NCBI GenBank assembly: GCA_945883565.1
Contig: CAMCXO010000002.1
Span: 1-64,000 of the forward strand
DNA: 64,000 nt
Source: Chryseobacterium gleum
GTDB taxonomy: Bacteria; Bacteroidota; Bacteroidia; Flavobacteriales; Schleiferiaceae
Reading direction: 5' to 3'
Position numbers and translations under genes: made by a program. Under the pieces are notes generated by a model that saw only the letters and a list, made by a program, of their open reading frames with translations, did not search any database and was not told the origin of the DNA. The number at the start of each line of letters is the position of its first letter. The stretch's first letter is position 1. Positions 42,533-51,305 of the stretch are shown piece after piece.

Positions 42533-43998
42533 GGGTTTTGCGCTATAAGTTGGGTGGCTATTTTGGCCGAAAGCATACACAGCGGAATGCCCCCTCCGGG
42601 GTGGGCGCTTCCGCCCGCAAAGTACAGGCCTTTAATTTGGCTGCTGAAGTTAGGATGGCGGAAAAAGGCAGAAAGCGGATCGTTGCTGGAGGTGCCATAC
42701 AAGGCGCCACGGTAGCTAGAGGTTTTGGCTTCGATGGTAGGAGGATCTAAAATGCTCTCGCTTACAATATGGTCTTCGAGTTTAACCCCCAACACCACAT
42801 TTAGGCGTTCAAGGGTTTTTTGGCGAATAAGTTGGGTGAGTTGGCTCCAGTCTTGCCCAAAGTCTCCCGGCACATTTACCATTACAAACCAGTTTTCGCA
42901 ACCAGGGGGTGCATCGGTGGGGGTGTATTTAGAGGTGATGTTAACGTACACTGTGGGGTCGCCGGAGCTGGTTTTGTTTTTAAAAATGGCCTCAAATTCT
43001 TGCTCGTAGTGGTTAGAAAAGAAGATGTTGTGTAAGCCAAGGTTGTTAAAGACGCGGTTTATTCCCCAATAAAAAATAAGGGCCGAACTGCTTCGCTCTT
43101 GCCGAAGTATGCGCTCGGGGGCTTTTTGTCCGGGTAAAAGTTTTCGGTACGTGGTATGCACATCGGCATTGCTCAGCACCACCTTGGCTTTTAGGGTTTC
43201 ATTTGGGGTTTGAATGCCAATGGCGCGGCCCTTTTGAACCAAAATTTGTTTAACAGGGGTATTAAAATGGTAGCAAACGCCTAAATCGAGGCCCAGATTA
43301 TAAAGGGCTTGGGTTATGGCGTACATGCCTTTTTGGGGGTAAAAAGTGCCGATGTTGTGCTCGAGGTGGGGAATAATTTGCATAACCCCAGGGCTTAAAT
43401 ACGGACTGGAACCGTTGTAAGTGGCAAAGCGGTTAAAAAGCTGTGCCATTTTAGGTGTTTTGAAACGCTTTTGGTTAAGCTGGTTAAGGTTTCCGCCTAA
43501 ATGCAAACGGTGTATGGCAAAAAGAGCGGGCAATACTTCTTTTCGGAAATAACTGCTTACTTTATGCAAAGAAGATTCAAGAAAGAGGGCGCGCGTAGTG
43601 TTGTACAAAAAGGCGCTTTCTTGCAAATATGCGAGGGTATTTGAAGCGGGTTCGCCCAGGGCTTTTTCGGCCTCCTTGGCAAAATCATGGGCTAGGCTCC
43701 AGGCTGTAAAATGGGTGCCATCGTCCCAAAAGTACCGGCAAGCTTCGTCTACTTTGAGGTATTCGAAATAGTCCTCGGGTTTTTTGCCGGCTTCTTCAAT
43801 AAGTTCTGTTATAAGGTGGGGCATGGTAAACAACGAAGGGCCTGCATCGAAACGATAGCCATCTTGTTCAAAAACCGAAAGCTTACCGCCCGGATAAGCA
43901 TTGGCTTCGAAAACCTGAACCTCGTACCCCATCAACCGCAGGCGCACGGCCGCGGCCAAACCTGCCACTCCTGCGCCCACCACCAAAGCGTTTTTCAT
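42529..43998 (-). CDS. Carotenoid desaturase, probably CrtD-type (1-hydroxycarotenoid 3,4-desaturase)
   Basis: A 489-residue FAD enzyme of the phytoene-desaturase family with the dinucleotide motif VVGAGVAGLAAAVRLRLMGY near residue 5 and the C-terminal FAGGSAHPGGGIPLCMLSAK. The stretch RFDAGPSLFTMPHLITEL and the YFWDDGT segment look more like CrtD than like Bacteroidota CrtI, which usually has FDMGPSWYWMP; this subfamily call is from memory. Its coupling to a CruF-like hydratase, whose product CrtD uses, supports it. Without crtB and a clear crtI the cluster needs earlier enzymes from elsewhere. Confidence 0.85.
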   Translation of the reverse strand: MKNALVVGAGVAGLAAAVRLRLMGYEVQVFEANAYPGGKLSVFEQDGYRFDAGPSLFTMPHLITELIEEAGKKPEDYFEYLKVDEACRYFWDDGTHFTAWSLAHDFAKEAEKALGEPASNTLAYLQESAFLYNTTRALFLESSLHKVSSYFRKEVLPALFAIHRLHLGGNLNQLNQKRFKTPKMAQLFNRFATYNGSSPYLSPGVMQIIPHLEHNIGTFYPQKGMYAITQALYNLGLDLGVCYHFNTPVKQILVQKGRAIGIQTPNETLKAKVVLSNADVHTTYRKLLPGQKAPERILRQERSSSALIFYWGINRVFNNLGLHNIFFSNHYEQEFEAIFKNKTSSGDPTVYVNITSKYTPTDAPPGCENWFVMVNVPGDFGQDWSQLTQLIRQKTLERLNVVLGVKLEDHIVSESILDPPTIEAKTSSYRGALYGTSSNDPLSAFFRHPNFSSQIKGLYFAGGSAHPGGGIPLCMLSAKIATQLIAQNP

Positions 43999-44036
43999 GG
44001 AAGAGGTAACAATTGTGGGGCTTTAGGGTTCGATTA

Positions 44037-45008
44037 TTATTGCAACTTGAAGTTTATTGGAACGGTATTTTGCACTTTAGTAGGCTTGCCTCTGCAAAAT
44101 CCGCAAGATGGCCACCCTTCGTATTTTTTAATAACTTCTTTGGCCGCATCGTCAAGTAAAGGATGTACGGATTTGACGATTTTAACCTGAGTGGTTTTGC
44201 CTTCTTCATCAATGACAAACGAAACGAATACCTTTCCTTGAATGCCTTTCTTTCTTGCCTTTTCAGGGTAGTCCACATTTTTCGCAATAAACCGCATGAG
44301 GTCTAACTGTTGTGCCTCAATAGCAGCCGGATTTACAAAAACACGGGTGTAATTAAAGGTTTTGTTCTCAAAACGGCTTTGGCCTCCTACAAGTTCGCCA
44401 TTTTCATAGGTTTCGGTATAAAACACATCACAATGTTCCTGAAAGCCTTCCCACAGTCCATGCTTGAAGCCATCAACCACGGGGCCTTGGGCTTTGGATT
44501 TGCCCGAGATTTCGAGGTAAACCCCATGGCCATTTTTTACCATTTGGTTGCCCAATGAGTCGAAGTTTTCTTGAATGTAGGCGTAGGATTTGTCTTTTTC
44601 ATTCTCGCTTTTTATCCACTGCAAAATGGTTTTAAGCTGTCCATTGGCATACCAAAGCTTAGATTCGCCTAAGAGTTGGTTGTTTTTATAAGATTCGCGT
44701 TTTTCTATTTTGCCGTTGCTGTAGTAAGCATCAAGAGGTCCTTCGAGTTTTTGCTCTAAAACATCCTTGGAAAAGCCTTTCTTTATTAATTGATGCTCAA
44801 TGGTGTAAATCTCGAAAGCAAATAAGCTGTCGCTAGGGCTATAGGCGGTATTAATGCGGTAGGTTTCGGCTTTGTTTTTTAAACAAAGTTGTTTAACTGA
44901 ATCAAAAAACAGGGTGTCGCCCAAGTTTTGGGCAAAAGGGCTTAATGGGGCGTGTAATAGAAACAAAATGCCCCAGAGTCGCAAGAATTTAAAATGTCGA
45001 AAATGCAT
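44037..45008 (-). CDS. TonB C-terminal domain protein with MORN-like repeats
   Basis: A 323-residue exported protein: signal peptide to about 27, MORN-variant repeats at about 90-210 (GPLDAYYSNGKIEKRESY, GESKLWYANGQLK, HGLWEGFQEH) and a TonB C-terminal domain at about 235-323 (FIAKNVDYPEKARKKGIQGKVFVSFVIDEEGK). It lacks an N-terminal transmembrane anchor and proline-rich spacer of an energy-coupling TonB, so it likely binds envelope partners instead. The TonB_C end has a CGFC-type pair (WPSCGFC). It lies 38 bp upstream of the carotenoid desaturase on the same strand. Confidence 0.85.
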   Translation of the reverse strand: MHFRHFKFLRLWGILFLLHAPLSPFAQNLGDTLFFDSVKQLCLKNKAETYRINTAYSPSDSLFAFEIYTIEHQLIKKGFSKDVLEQKLEGPLDAYYSNGKIEKRESYKNNQLLGESKLWYANGQLKTILQWIKSENEKDKSYAYIQENFDSLGNQMVKNGHGVYLEISGKSKAQGPVVDGFKHGLWEGFQEHCDVFYTETYENGELVGGQSRFENKTFNYTRVFVNPAAIEAQQLDLMRFIAKNVDYPEKARKKGIQGKVFVSFVIDEEGKTTQVKIVKSVHPLLDDAAKEVIKKYEGWPSCGFCRGKPTKVQNTVPINFKLQ

Positions 45009-45192
45009 TTGGATAATAAGTTAGCTCCAAAATTACGGCTATACTTTTAAGCGTGGGTTAAAAAAGTCTTTCACTATTCGATGTGAAATGTATCCGGTCA
45101 TTTTTTGCAACTTAGAAAAAGGGAAAAAGTTTTGGCATAAAATGAATGGGTTTGATGGGCGTCTCCTTTAAATTGCCCAAAAATGGTTGAGC

Positions 45193-45909
45193 ATGAAGCT
45201 TGGTTTAAATGGTGTGCTCGTTTGTGGTCTTTTGTTGATGGCTTGGGCTTGTGGCCCATCGGGTTCATCAAAGAGCGAGCTTAAGGTATACGGGGCCATG
45301 CATGAGGCCATGCACGGCGGAAAAATTGCCGGAGTGGTGAGGCTAGACACGGTAGCCCAAAATGCCAAGGTGTATGGTTTGGGTCCGGGGGAGTTTATTA
45401 GGGGCGAGTTGTTAATTTGGGAAGGGCATGTGTACATGGCCTCAATTAATGAAGGGGGCCAGATGGAAGTTAAAGAGAACCCCACAGCGAAAGCCCCCTT
45501 TTTTGTGGCCACAGAGATAGAAAATTGGGAAATGCTGGAATTGCCCGATTCGGTAAACGAACTTATGGCTCTTGAAAAGTTTTTAACCCAACGAAGTGGT
45601 TCTTCTGAAGGGCCATTCGCATTTAAACTATTGGGCAACATGAAAAAGGCTGAGGTACATGTGGTCAATCTGCCATTGGGCAGCAAGGTGCGCAAGCCTG
45701 AAGATGCCCATATTGGCCAACAAAACTTCGAATTTGAAAATGAAGAGGCGGTGGTTTTGGGTTTTTTCTCTAAAGTCCATCAGGGCATTTTCACCCACCA
45801 CGACCGTTTTGTGCATGCGCACTGGATGAGCCGGGACAAGCAAAAACTGGGGCATTTAGAAGACCTGTCGTTTTCGCCTGAAAGCGTTGAGCTCTGGATT
45901 CAGAAGTAA
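45193..45909 (+). CDS. Acetolactate decarboxylase-like lipoprotein
   Basis: A 238-residue protein with an N-terminal lipoprotein-type signal (LLLMAWAC), then the AlsD/BudA fold: VYGAMHEAMHGGKIAGVVRL, GLGPGEFIRGELLIWEGHVY and a zinc-ligand region HAHWMSRDKQKLGHLED with H-x-H and GH spacing typical of the family. The known enzyme converts acetolactate to acetoin in the cytoplasm, so an exported copy is unexpected. ATG at 45193 starts the signal; a TTG two codons earlier is the longer frame. Divergent from the TonB_C gene. Confidence 0.8.
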   Translation: MKLGLNGVLVCGLLLMAWACGPSGSSKSELKVYGAMHEAMHGGKIAGVVRLDTVAQNAKVYGLGPGEFIRGELLIWEGHVYMASINEGGQMEVKENPTAKAPFFVATEIENWEMLELPDSVNELMALEKFLTQRSGSSEGPFAFKLLGNMKKAEVHVVNLPLGSKVRKPEDAHIGQQNFEFENEEAVVLGFFSKVHQGIFTHHDRFVHAHWMSRDKQKLGHLEDLSFSPESVELWIQK

Positions 45910-46078
45910 CCTAACTTAAGAGTGGCCGCCGGCTACAATGCGCATAATCTTAAGATTGAGGACCAAGAACCGCCAAATTTGCCAAGGAATAAACCGCCTG
46001 AAGAACCGGGTACTCTTGCCCGGAACGGTGGCGAAATGGTGTTCAGAATAGGGCCTGAAATCAGTGGTGGGCTTCATA

Positions 46079-47536
46079 TTATTCGGGAATTAAGTACCAG
46101 AAGGGTTTAGACTTGGCTTTGTAGAGAAAGAGGTAATGCAGAAGAATCTTAATCCAATGTCCGGCTAATCCGGCTTCGCCTACGGTATGGTTAAGGTCGC
46201 GTCCGAAGCGGGGGTATTTGGCCCAATCTTGAACAATGGGAAAAAGGGTCATGGTGGCGGCCATGCCTTTGCCCATGCCAAAACCGGCCGAAACCACACA
46301 AGCCGCGCCCATTTTGGCCATCGAAGCTTTGTGGGGATGGTGATGGTTGTCGCGCAATAGCTTTTCGGCCAAATTTAAAGCCACCACTTTACCAATAACC
46401 CCCGAAGGCATTCCGGTTCGAGGCGCTGTTGGATACAAATCGTTCCCATTTTTGGTTTTCATGGGTTTGGAAATGGTATGAGGAGGGGCAAAGGCAATTC
46501 CGGCTGCATACAACTGGGGGTAAACAGGGTTTTGGTAAATACTGGGCCAATCATCGGCCGTCCATTCTTCATAGGGTTTAGGGGTATAATCGGCATCAAC
46601 CTTCATAAAGCCGTTTTTGGCAAAAATGGTTTCGGTGATGTCGTCTCCGTTTCGACCGTATGCCTTTAAGGGCACTCCAGAAAAGGAAGGAATAAGCATG
46701 GTAAAGTCGAATGGCAGTTCGTGGTATTCGCCTTCGAGGTTTTCGTAAGTAATAATGTGGTTATCTATCTTTTTAACCCCGGCGCGCTTTATCCATTCAA
46801 TGTTAAACTCGGTTAAGATGCTTTCGGCGAAAACCGTGGTAGAGGTGATGTATCCATTGCGTTGAACAAAAGCGCCCCCCATGCCAAAATCACCTACTTC
46901 ATACTCGTTGGTTAGCCATATAAGTCTGGCCTTATCCTGCAAATCGCGTTTTTTAATTTCGGAGGCTATATTTAAAATGTATTCGAAAGCTGCACCTTGA
47001 CAAGTAGCCATGGGGTTGCCGGTGCCCACCACGAAAGTTTGAGGTTGACCGGCTTCCATCTTTTTGAAGCACAGTTGGAGTTCTTCCCAGGCATGTTCGG
47101 CGTGGCCAAAAGTGCACACCGATTTAGATTGTCCCAAAGAGGGGTCTAATCCAGCTGTGGCTTCGAAATTGAGCTTAGGACCGGTGGCGTTTATAAGGTA
47201 GTCAAATGATAAACGTTCGGTTTGTCCTAACCGGCTGCTGTGGGTGTGTTCAATTTCTACGAAGGCTTTTTCTTGGTTTAGGCCTTCCGGATATAGGCTA
47301 ACGGCTTTTGCTTGGTAGAAGGTTATGCCCATGCGTTTGTAAACGGGGGCCAAATCGAAGGTAACATCTTGGCTTTTCATTCTTCCCACCCCTACCCAAA
47401 TGTTCGAAGGAATCCATTGGTATTTGCTGTTTGGGCTTACCACCACCACCTCGTGTTTGTTTTTTACTTGGCGTTTGAGGTGTTGGGCTGCGGTATGCCC
47501 AGAAACGCCCGCACCTAAAATAACAATTCTTGCCAT
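46079..47536 (-). CDS. Sulfide:quinone oxidoreductase-like flavoprotein, copy 2
   Basis: A 485-residue FAD enzyme of the SQR type: IVILGAGVSGHTAAQHLK, YQWIPSNIWVGVG, FDYLINATGPKLNFEA, GNPMATCQGAAFEYILNI (Cys at a redox-site position), DFTMLIPSFSGVPLKAYG and a hydrophobic C-terminus (GHWIKILLHYLFLYKAKSKPFWYLIPE in part). It keeps a long C-terminal extension absent from copy 1 at 34690-35889. It probably passes electrons from sulfide to quinone. No sulfur-oxidation genes adjoin. The 169 bp to the AlsD-like gene show nothing notable. Confidence 0.85.
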   Translation of the reverse strand: MARIVILGAGVSGHTAAQHLKRQVKNKHEVVVVSPNSKYQWIPSNIWVGVGRMKSQDVTFDLAPVYKRMGITFYQAKAVSLYPEGLNQEKAFVEIEHTHSSRLGQTERLSFDYLINATGPKLNFEATAGLDPSLGQSKSVCTFGHAEHAWEELQLCFKKMEAGQPQTFVVGTGNPMATCQGAAFEYILNIASEIKKRDLQDKARLIWLTNEYEVGDFGMGGAFVQRNGYITSTTVFAESILTEFNIEWIKRAGVKKIDNHIITYENLEGEYHELPFDFTMLIPSFSGVPLKAYGRNGDDITETIFAKNGFMKVDADYTPKPYEEWTADDWPSIYQNPVYPQLYAAGIAFAPPHTISKPMKTKNGNDLYPTAPRTGMPSGVIGKVVALNLAEKLLRDNHHHPHKASMAKMGAACVVSAGFGMGKGMAATMTLFPIVQDWAKYPRFGRDLNHTVGEAGLAGHWIKILLHYLFLYKAKSKPFWYLIPE

Positions 47537-47637
47537 GGCAATTGGTTAAGACCTTTCGGCTGTTTGCCATAAAAGTATTGGCAATTAAGCCTTTGGCCCG
47601 TAATGAAAGTCACTTAGGCCCGAATAAAAATAGATTT

Positions 47638-48837
47638 TTAGAGATTGCTTAATGCCTGATTCAGTGCTTCGCAGGCAAATTCTATTTCGTGATCGAGAAT
47701 GTTTAATGGAGGTGCAAGCCTAAGACTTCGGTCGTTAAACAAAAACCAGTCGATTAAAACGCCTTTATCGAATGCCAATTGAACGGCTATTTGCAGTTGT
47801 TGAAAATTTTCGAGTTCTAACGACATCATGCAGGCTTTGCCCTTTAATTTTTGGGCAAATTCCGGATGCAAAAAGTGTCGAAATCGGCTTTCTACCCATA
47901 AAGCCCGTTCTGCCAATTTTTCGTTTTGCACAATCTCGAGGGCAGCCAATCCGGCGGCGCAACTTACCGGATGTCCACCAAAAGTGCTGATATGACCTAG
48001 AACCGGTAAATGGGTAAAGCTGTTCAAAAGGTTTTGGGAAGCGGCCAGAGCGCCTAATGGCATGCCCCCGCCCAAACTTTTGGCCAACACCACTATATCG
48101 GGCTGTACGTTAAATTCGTGGAAAGCAAAGAGTTTTCCGCAGCGTGCATAAGCGGTTTGAATTTCGTCGAATATCAGCAAACAACCGTGCTCTTGGCATT
48201 TTTGGGCAATGGCTTCTAAGAAGCCAGCCTCAGGCCAAATGTATCCTGCTTCGCCCTGAACCGGTTCAACCAATACAGCAGCATATTTAGAAGAGATGGC
48301 TTTAAGCGCATCAATTTCGTTGAAAGGCAGACGTGTATGGCCAGGAACAATAGGTAAAAAACCATCAGAAAAGGCATGGCTGCCCATGGCACTTAAGGCT
48401 CCCATAGTAGACCCGTGGTATGCGTTAATAAACGACACCACTTCAAATCGCCCTGTATGTCGGCGGGCTAATTTTAAAGCTGCTTCTATGGCCTCGCTGC
48501 CGGAGTTTACAAAGTATACGGCCTTAAATGGATGGCCTAAGGCGTTTGTTAAAGCTTCTGCCAAAGCCACTTGTGGGGCCTGTATGTGCTCGCCATACAC
48601 CATGGTATGAAGGTATTTGGCGGCTTGGTTTTGTATGGCTTGTACTATTTCGGTTCGTCCGTGGCCTAGGTTGCTTACCGAAATGCCGGAAATAAGATCG
48701 AGATAGGCCTTACCGGAAGTAGAATGTATCCAGCTGCCTGAAGCACTTTGTATTTCAAGCAGCATAGGCTGAGGCGAAGTTTGGCCAACACTTGAAAGGT
48801 ATCGCTGTCTAAGAGGCGTTTCGGGATGCCAATACAT
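47638..48837 (-). CDS. Class III (acetylornithine/ornithine-type) aminotransferase
   Basis: A 399-residue PLP enzyme: VNSGSEAIEAALKLARRHTG, FINAYHGSTMGALSAMG, LLIFDEIQTAYARCGKLF and VVLAKSLGGGMPLGAL with the Schiff-base Lys, then HISTFGGHPVSCAAGLAAL. Such enzymes transfer amino groups from acetylornithine, ornithine, GABA or similar amines. Which one is unclear: no arginine or proline genes adjoin. It begins 6 bp after the Spy-like gene on the same strand, so it may be at the end of the ECF operon. Confidence 0.9.
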   Translation of the reverse strand: MYWHPETPLRQRYLSSVGQTSPQPMLLEIQSASGSWIHSTSGKAYLDLISGISVSNLGHGRTEIVQAIQNQAAKYLHTMVYGEHIQAPQVALAEALTNALGHPFKAVYFVNSGSEAIEAALKLARRHTGRFEVVSFINAYHGSTMGALSAMGSHAFSDGFLPIVPGHTRLPFNEIDALKAISSKYAAVLVEPVQGEAGYIWPEAGFLEAIAQKCQEHGCLLIFDEIQTAYARCGKLFAFHEFNVQPDIVVLAKSLGGGMPLGALAASQNLLNSFTHLPVLGHISTFGGHPVSCAAGLAALEIVQNEKLAERALWVESRFRHFLHPEFAQKLKGKACMMSLELENFQQLQIAVQLAFDKGVLIDWFLFNDRSLRLAPPLNILDHEIEFACEALNQALSNL

Positions 48838-48843
48838 GTGTTT

Positions 48844-49302
48844 TTAACGAATTTCAGCTTCGGGTTTTCGCCTTTTATGCAGTTGTTCCATTACTTTTCT
48901 GTGAAATTCCATTTCGGAGGCATACAATCGCCCTGCTTTTTGAGGGCCTAAAATTCTCTTGAATTTCAAGTAGTATTTCTCGCGGGTTAATGCCATTTCT
49001 TTTTCTAGCTCAATTCCACGCATCATACCCAATTCGGCTTGTTCGGCATTTAAAGGGTTGCGTTTAGACGCCATGGATTTGTGCAAATTTCGTCTTTCGC
49101 GGTGCATTTTAGAAATGCTCTCTTCATACTCATTAAAAAGTGGCCAAAATGCCTGAGCTTCCTCTGGGCTTAGCTTCAATTCGCGTGTTAAAAACGCGAT
49201 GCGCATGCTGCGAACTCTTTCTTCGCGCGATTGGGCGTCTTGGGTTTGGGCGCTGAGTGGCGTAATGGCCAGAATCAACAAAAAAGCAAGAAGGTGTTTC
49301 AT
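48844..49302 (-). CDS. Spy/CpxP-like periplasmic helical protein
   Basis: A 152-residue exported protein (signal MKHLLAFLLILAITPLSAQ) with two long helices rich in Glu, Lys and Arg: LTRELKLSPEEAQAFWPLF-type segment, then NEYEESISKMHRERR and LEKEMALTREKYYLKFK. The LSPEEAQAFWPLFNEYE form is typical of proteins encoded behind Bacteroidota ECF sigma factors. It likely senses envelope stress or acts as a small chaperone. ATGA overlap with the anti-sigma-like gene. Confidence 0.8.
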   Translation of the reverse strand: MKHLLAFLLILAITPLSAQTQDAQSREERVRSMRIAFLTRELKLSPEEAQAFWPLFNEYEESISKMHRERRNLHKSMASKRNPLNAEQAELGMMRGIELEKEMALTREKYYLKFKRILGPQKAGRLYASEMEFHRKVMEQLHKRRKPEAEIR

Positions 49303-49745
49303 GGGGCAAATGGTGTTGACAGATAGTACGTTTCTGCAATTTCTTCTAGTTGTTCATCTTCAAGTTGGTCAAATGACCAGTCGTTCCATTCAAGTTCGGC
49401 TTGAGAATATTCTACATAACCAATGGGGTCTTGAAGCAGAAAGTCATAATATACCGTTGGCCACTCAGGTAGTTCTTCCCAATTTAAATCGGGCTCTGTT
49501 GCGAAAAACGGGGTTAGGCTTAGCCACAAAAGAACAGCTGCGGCGGCTGCGAGCCAAGGAAGGAATACCAGTATTCTGGGTTTGCCTGTGCTTGCGCTGG
49601 CCTCATGGTTGTGGTTTTGGGGAATGGCCAACAAGCTTTCGCGCAAATCGGTGGGCAAAGCGACCTTCTCTTTGGGCAAAATACCAGGGCCAAATTGCTT
49701 TTCCCAATCTGTTTTGAGTTGATATAGGTTGTCGTGTTCTTCCAT
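49299..49745 (-). CDS. Probable anti-sigma factor
   Basis: A 148-residue protein with an N-terminal cytoplasmic part, one membrane span at about 57-77 (ILVFLPWLAAAAAVLLWLSL) and an acidic periplasmic tail (DLNWEELPEWPTVYYDF, LEDEQLEEIAE). Anti-sigma identity rests on topology and on position between an ECF sigma factor and a Spy-like gene; no zinc-binding anti-sigma motif is seen. Confidence 0.6.
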   Translation of the reverse strand: MEEHDNLYQLKTDWEKQFGPGILPKEKVALPTDLRESLLAIPQNHNHEASASTGKPRILVFLPWLAAAAAVLLWLSLTPFFATEPDLNWEELPEWPTVYYDFLLQDPIGYVEYSQAELEWNDWSFDQLEDEQLEEIAETYYLSTPFAP

Positions 49746-49783
49746 AGCCTGTTGGGTATTGGATGCCTTTAAATGCGTGCGGT

Positions 49784-50308
49784 TTAATGGTTTAGTAAAA
49801 TCTCTTCTATTTTTTTTCTGGCATGGTGAAAAGAAGCCTTTAAGGCTCCAACACTTAAACCCAATTCGGCGGCCATGGTTTCGTAGGGCATTTCTTCGTA
49901 ATACCGCAATTCAAATACCTGGCGTTGACGTTCGGGCAATTGAGCCAAAGCTGTTAGGAGGCGGGCTTCTAAATCGGCGGCCAATGGAAAATCGAATGGG
50001 GCCGGTTGTTCGTCTAGTATTTCAGCGCCCAGAAATTCGCGTTTGCTTCTTAAAAAGCCCATGCTCTCGTTGTAGGCAATGCGATAAACCCAACTCATTA
50101 TGTGCGCATCTCCCCGAAATTCCGGCAGGCCTTTCCAGATTTTTATAAAAGTGTTTTGTACCGTATCGCGAGCATCGTCTTCATTTTGAACCCATCGAAG
50201 TACCAAGCGGTAAATTTCGTCGCCCTTTTGTACCACCAACCATTCGAAGATTTGTTCGAATTGTTTGTTGTGTAGCCACTGGGCCAAAGCTGGTTCTTTA
50301 CCCTTCAC
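49784..50308 (-). CDS. ECF-family RNA polymerase sigma factor
   Basis: A 174-residue sigma-70 factor: region 2 at about 20-85 (YRLVLRWVQNEDDARDTVQNTFIKIW, AHIMSWVYRIAYNESM) and region 4 at about 120-170 (LPERQRQVFELRYYEEMPYETMAAEL). The start is GTG at 50308, the only codon upstream that keeps region 2 intact. Its target regulon is unknown. First gene of a group with an anti-sigma and a Spy-like protein. Confidence 0.92.
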   Translation of the reverse strand: MKGKEPALAQWLHNKQFEQIFEWLVVQKGDEIYRLVLRWVQNEDDARDTVQNTFIKIWKGLPEFRGDAHIMSWVYRIAYNESMGFLRSKREFLGAEILDEQPAPFDFPLAADLEARLLTALAQLPERQRQVFELRYYEEMPYETMAAELGLSVGALKASFHHARKKIEEILLNH

Positions 50309-50347
50309 TGGCTCTTTGATGCCTCCGTAGGGTAAAAGTTTAATGTT

Positions 50348-51304
50348 CTAATAATTTTTTCTTTCAATGGCTTTGAGGGCGGCTTCTACAATGGCCGTGG
50401 TACTTAATCCGTACTTTTCTAAAAGTTGTTCGGGGGTGCCACTTTCGCCAAAGCTGTCGTTAACGGCTACATATTCGAGCGGACAAGGGCGGTTTTTTAC
50501 CAAAACCTGTGCAATGGCATCGCCCAAACCACCATACCGCTGATGTTCTTCGGCGCTTACCGCACATGCTGTTTTAGCTACCGACTGCAGTATGGCCGAT
50601 TCGTCTAGTGGTTTTATGGTGTGCAGGTTGATGACTTCTGCCGAAATGCCTTTTTCGGCCAAGATATCGGCAGCTTCCAAGGCCTTCCACACCAAATGGC
50701 CGGTGGCAAACAAACTTACCTCGTTACCCGGTTTTAGTATAAGGGCTTTTCCAATCTCGAATACCTGATTAGCAGGGGTAAAATTGGGTACCTTAGGTCT
50801 GCCGAATCGCAAATAAACGGGTCCGTCCCATTCGGCTATGGCCAAAGTAGCGGCTTTGGTTTGGTTGTAGTCGCAAGGGTTTATTACCGTCATGCCCGGA
50901 AGCATACGCATTAGGCCAATGTCTTCTAAAATTTGGTGGGTGGCACCATCTTCGCCTAAGGTTAATCCGGCATGAGAAGCGCAGATTTTCACATTTTTTC
51001 CGCTATAAGCTATAGATTGACGGATTTGGTCGTACACCCTGCCGGTAGAGAAATTGGCGAAGGTGCCCGTAAATGGAATTTTTCCGCCAATGGTCAGTCC
51101 GGCAGCAATGCCCATCATATTGGCTTCGGCAATGCCTATTTGAAAGAAGCGTTCGGGGAAGGCTTTTTGAAAGGCGTCCATCTTAAGACTGCCAGTAAGG
51201 TCGGCACAAAGGGCCACCACATCAAGATTGGCATGGCCGAGTTCTAACAATCCCGCGCCAAAGCCGCTGCGGGTATCTTGATTGCCTTGGTTGGTATAGG
51301 CCAT
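50348..51304 (-). CDS. Transketolase, C-terminal subunit
   Basis: A 318-residue protein made of the pyrimidine-binding domain (residues 1-170; [17 protein letters not shown] with the catalytic Glu, [22 protein letters not shown]) and the C-terminal transketolase domain ([19 protein letters not shown]). Bacteroidota often encode transketolase in two subunits for the pentose phosphate pathway. It lies one base after the vWA gene, which separates it from the N-terminal subunit gene. Confidence 0.93.
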   Translation of the reverse strand: MAYTNQGNQDTRSGFGAGLLELGHANLDVVALCADLTGSLKMDAFQKAFPERFFQIGIAEANMMGIAAGLTIGGKIPFTGTFANFSTGRVYDQIRQSIAYSGKNVKICASHAGLTLGEDGATHQILEDIGLMRMLPGMTVINPCDYNQTKAATLAIAEWDGPVYLRFGRPKVPNFTPANQVFEIGKALILKPGNEVSLFATGHLVWKALEAADILAEKGISAEVINLHTIKPLDESAILQSVAKTACAVSAEEHQRYGGLGDAIAQVLVKNRPCPLEYVAVNDSFGESGTPEQLLEKYGLSTTAIVEAALKAIERKNY

Positions 51305-51305
51305 A

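Noticed and set aside
45168-45695. A 175-codon minus-strand frame opposite the acetolactate decarboxylase-like gene
   Set aside because: It mirrors a recognisable protein on the plus strand and has no features of its own.
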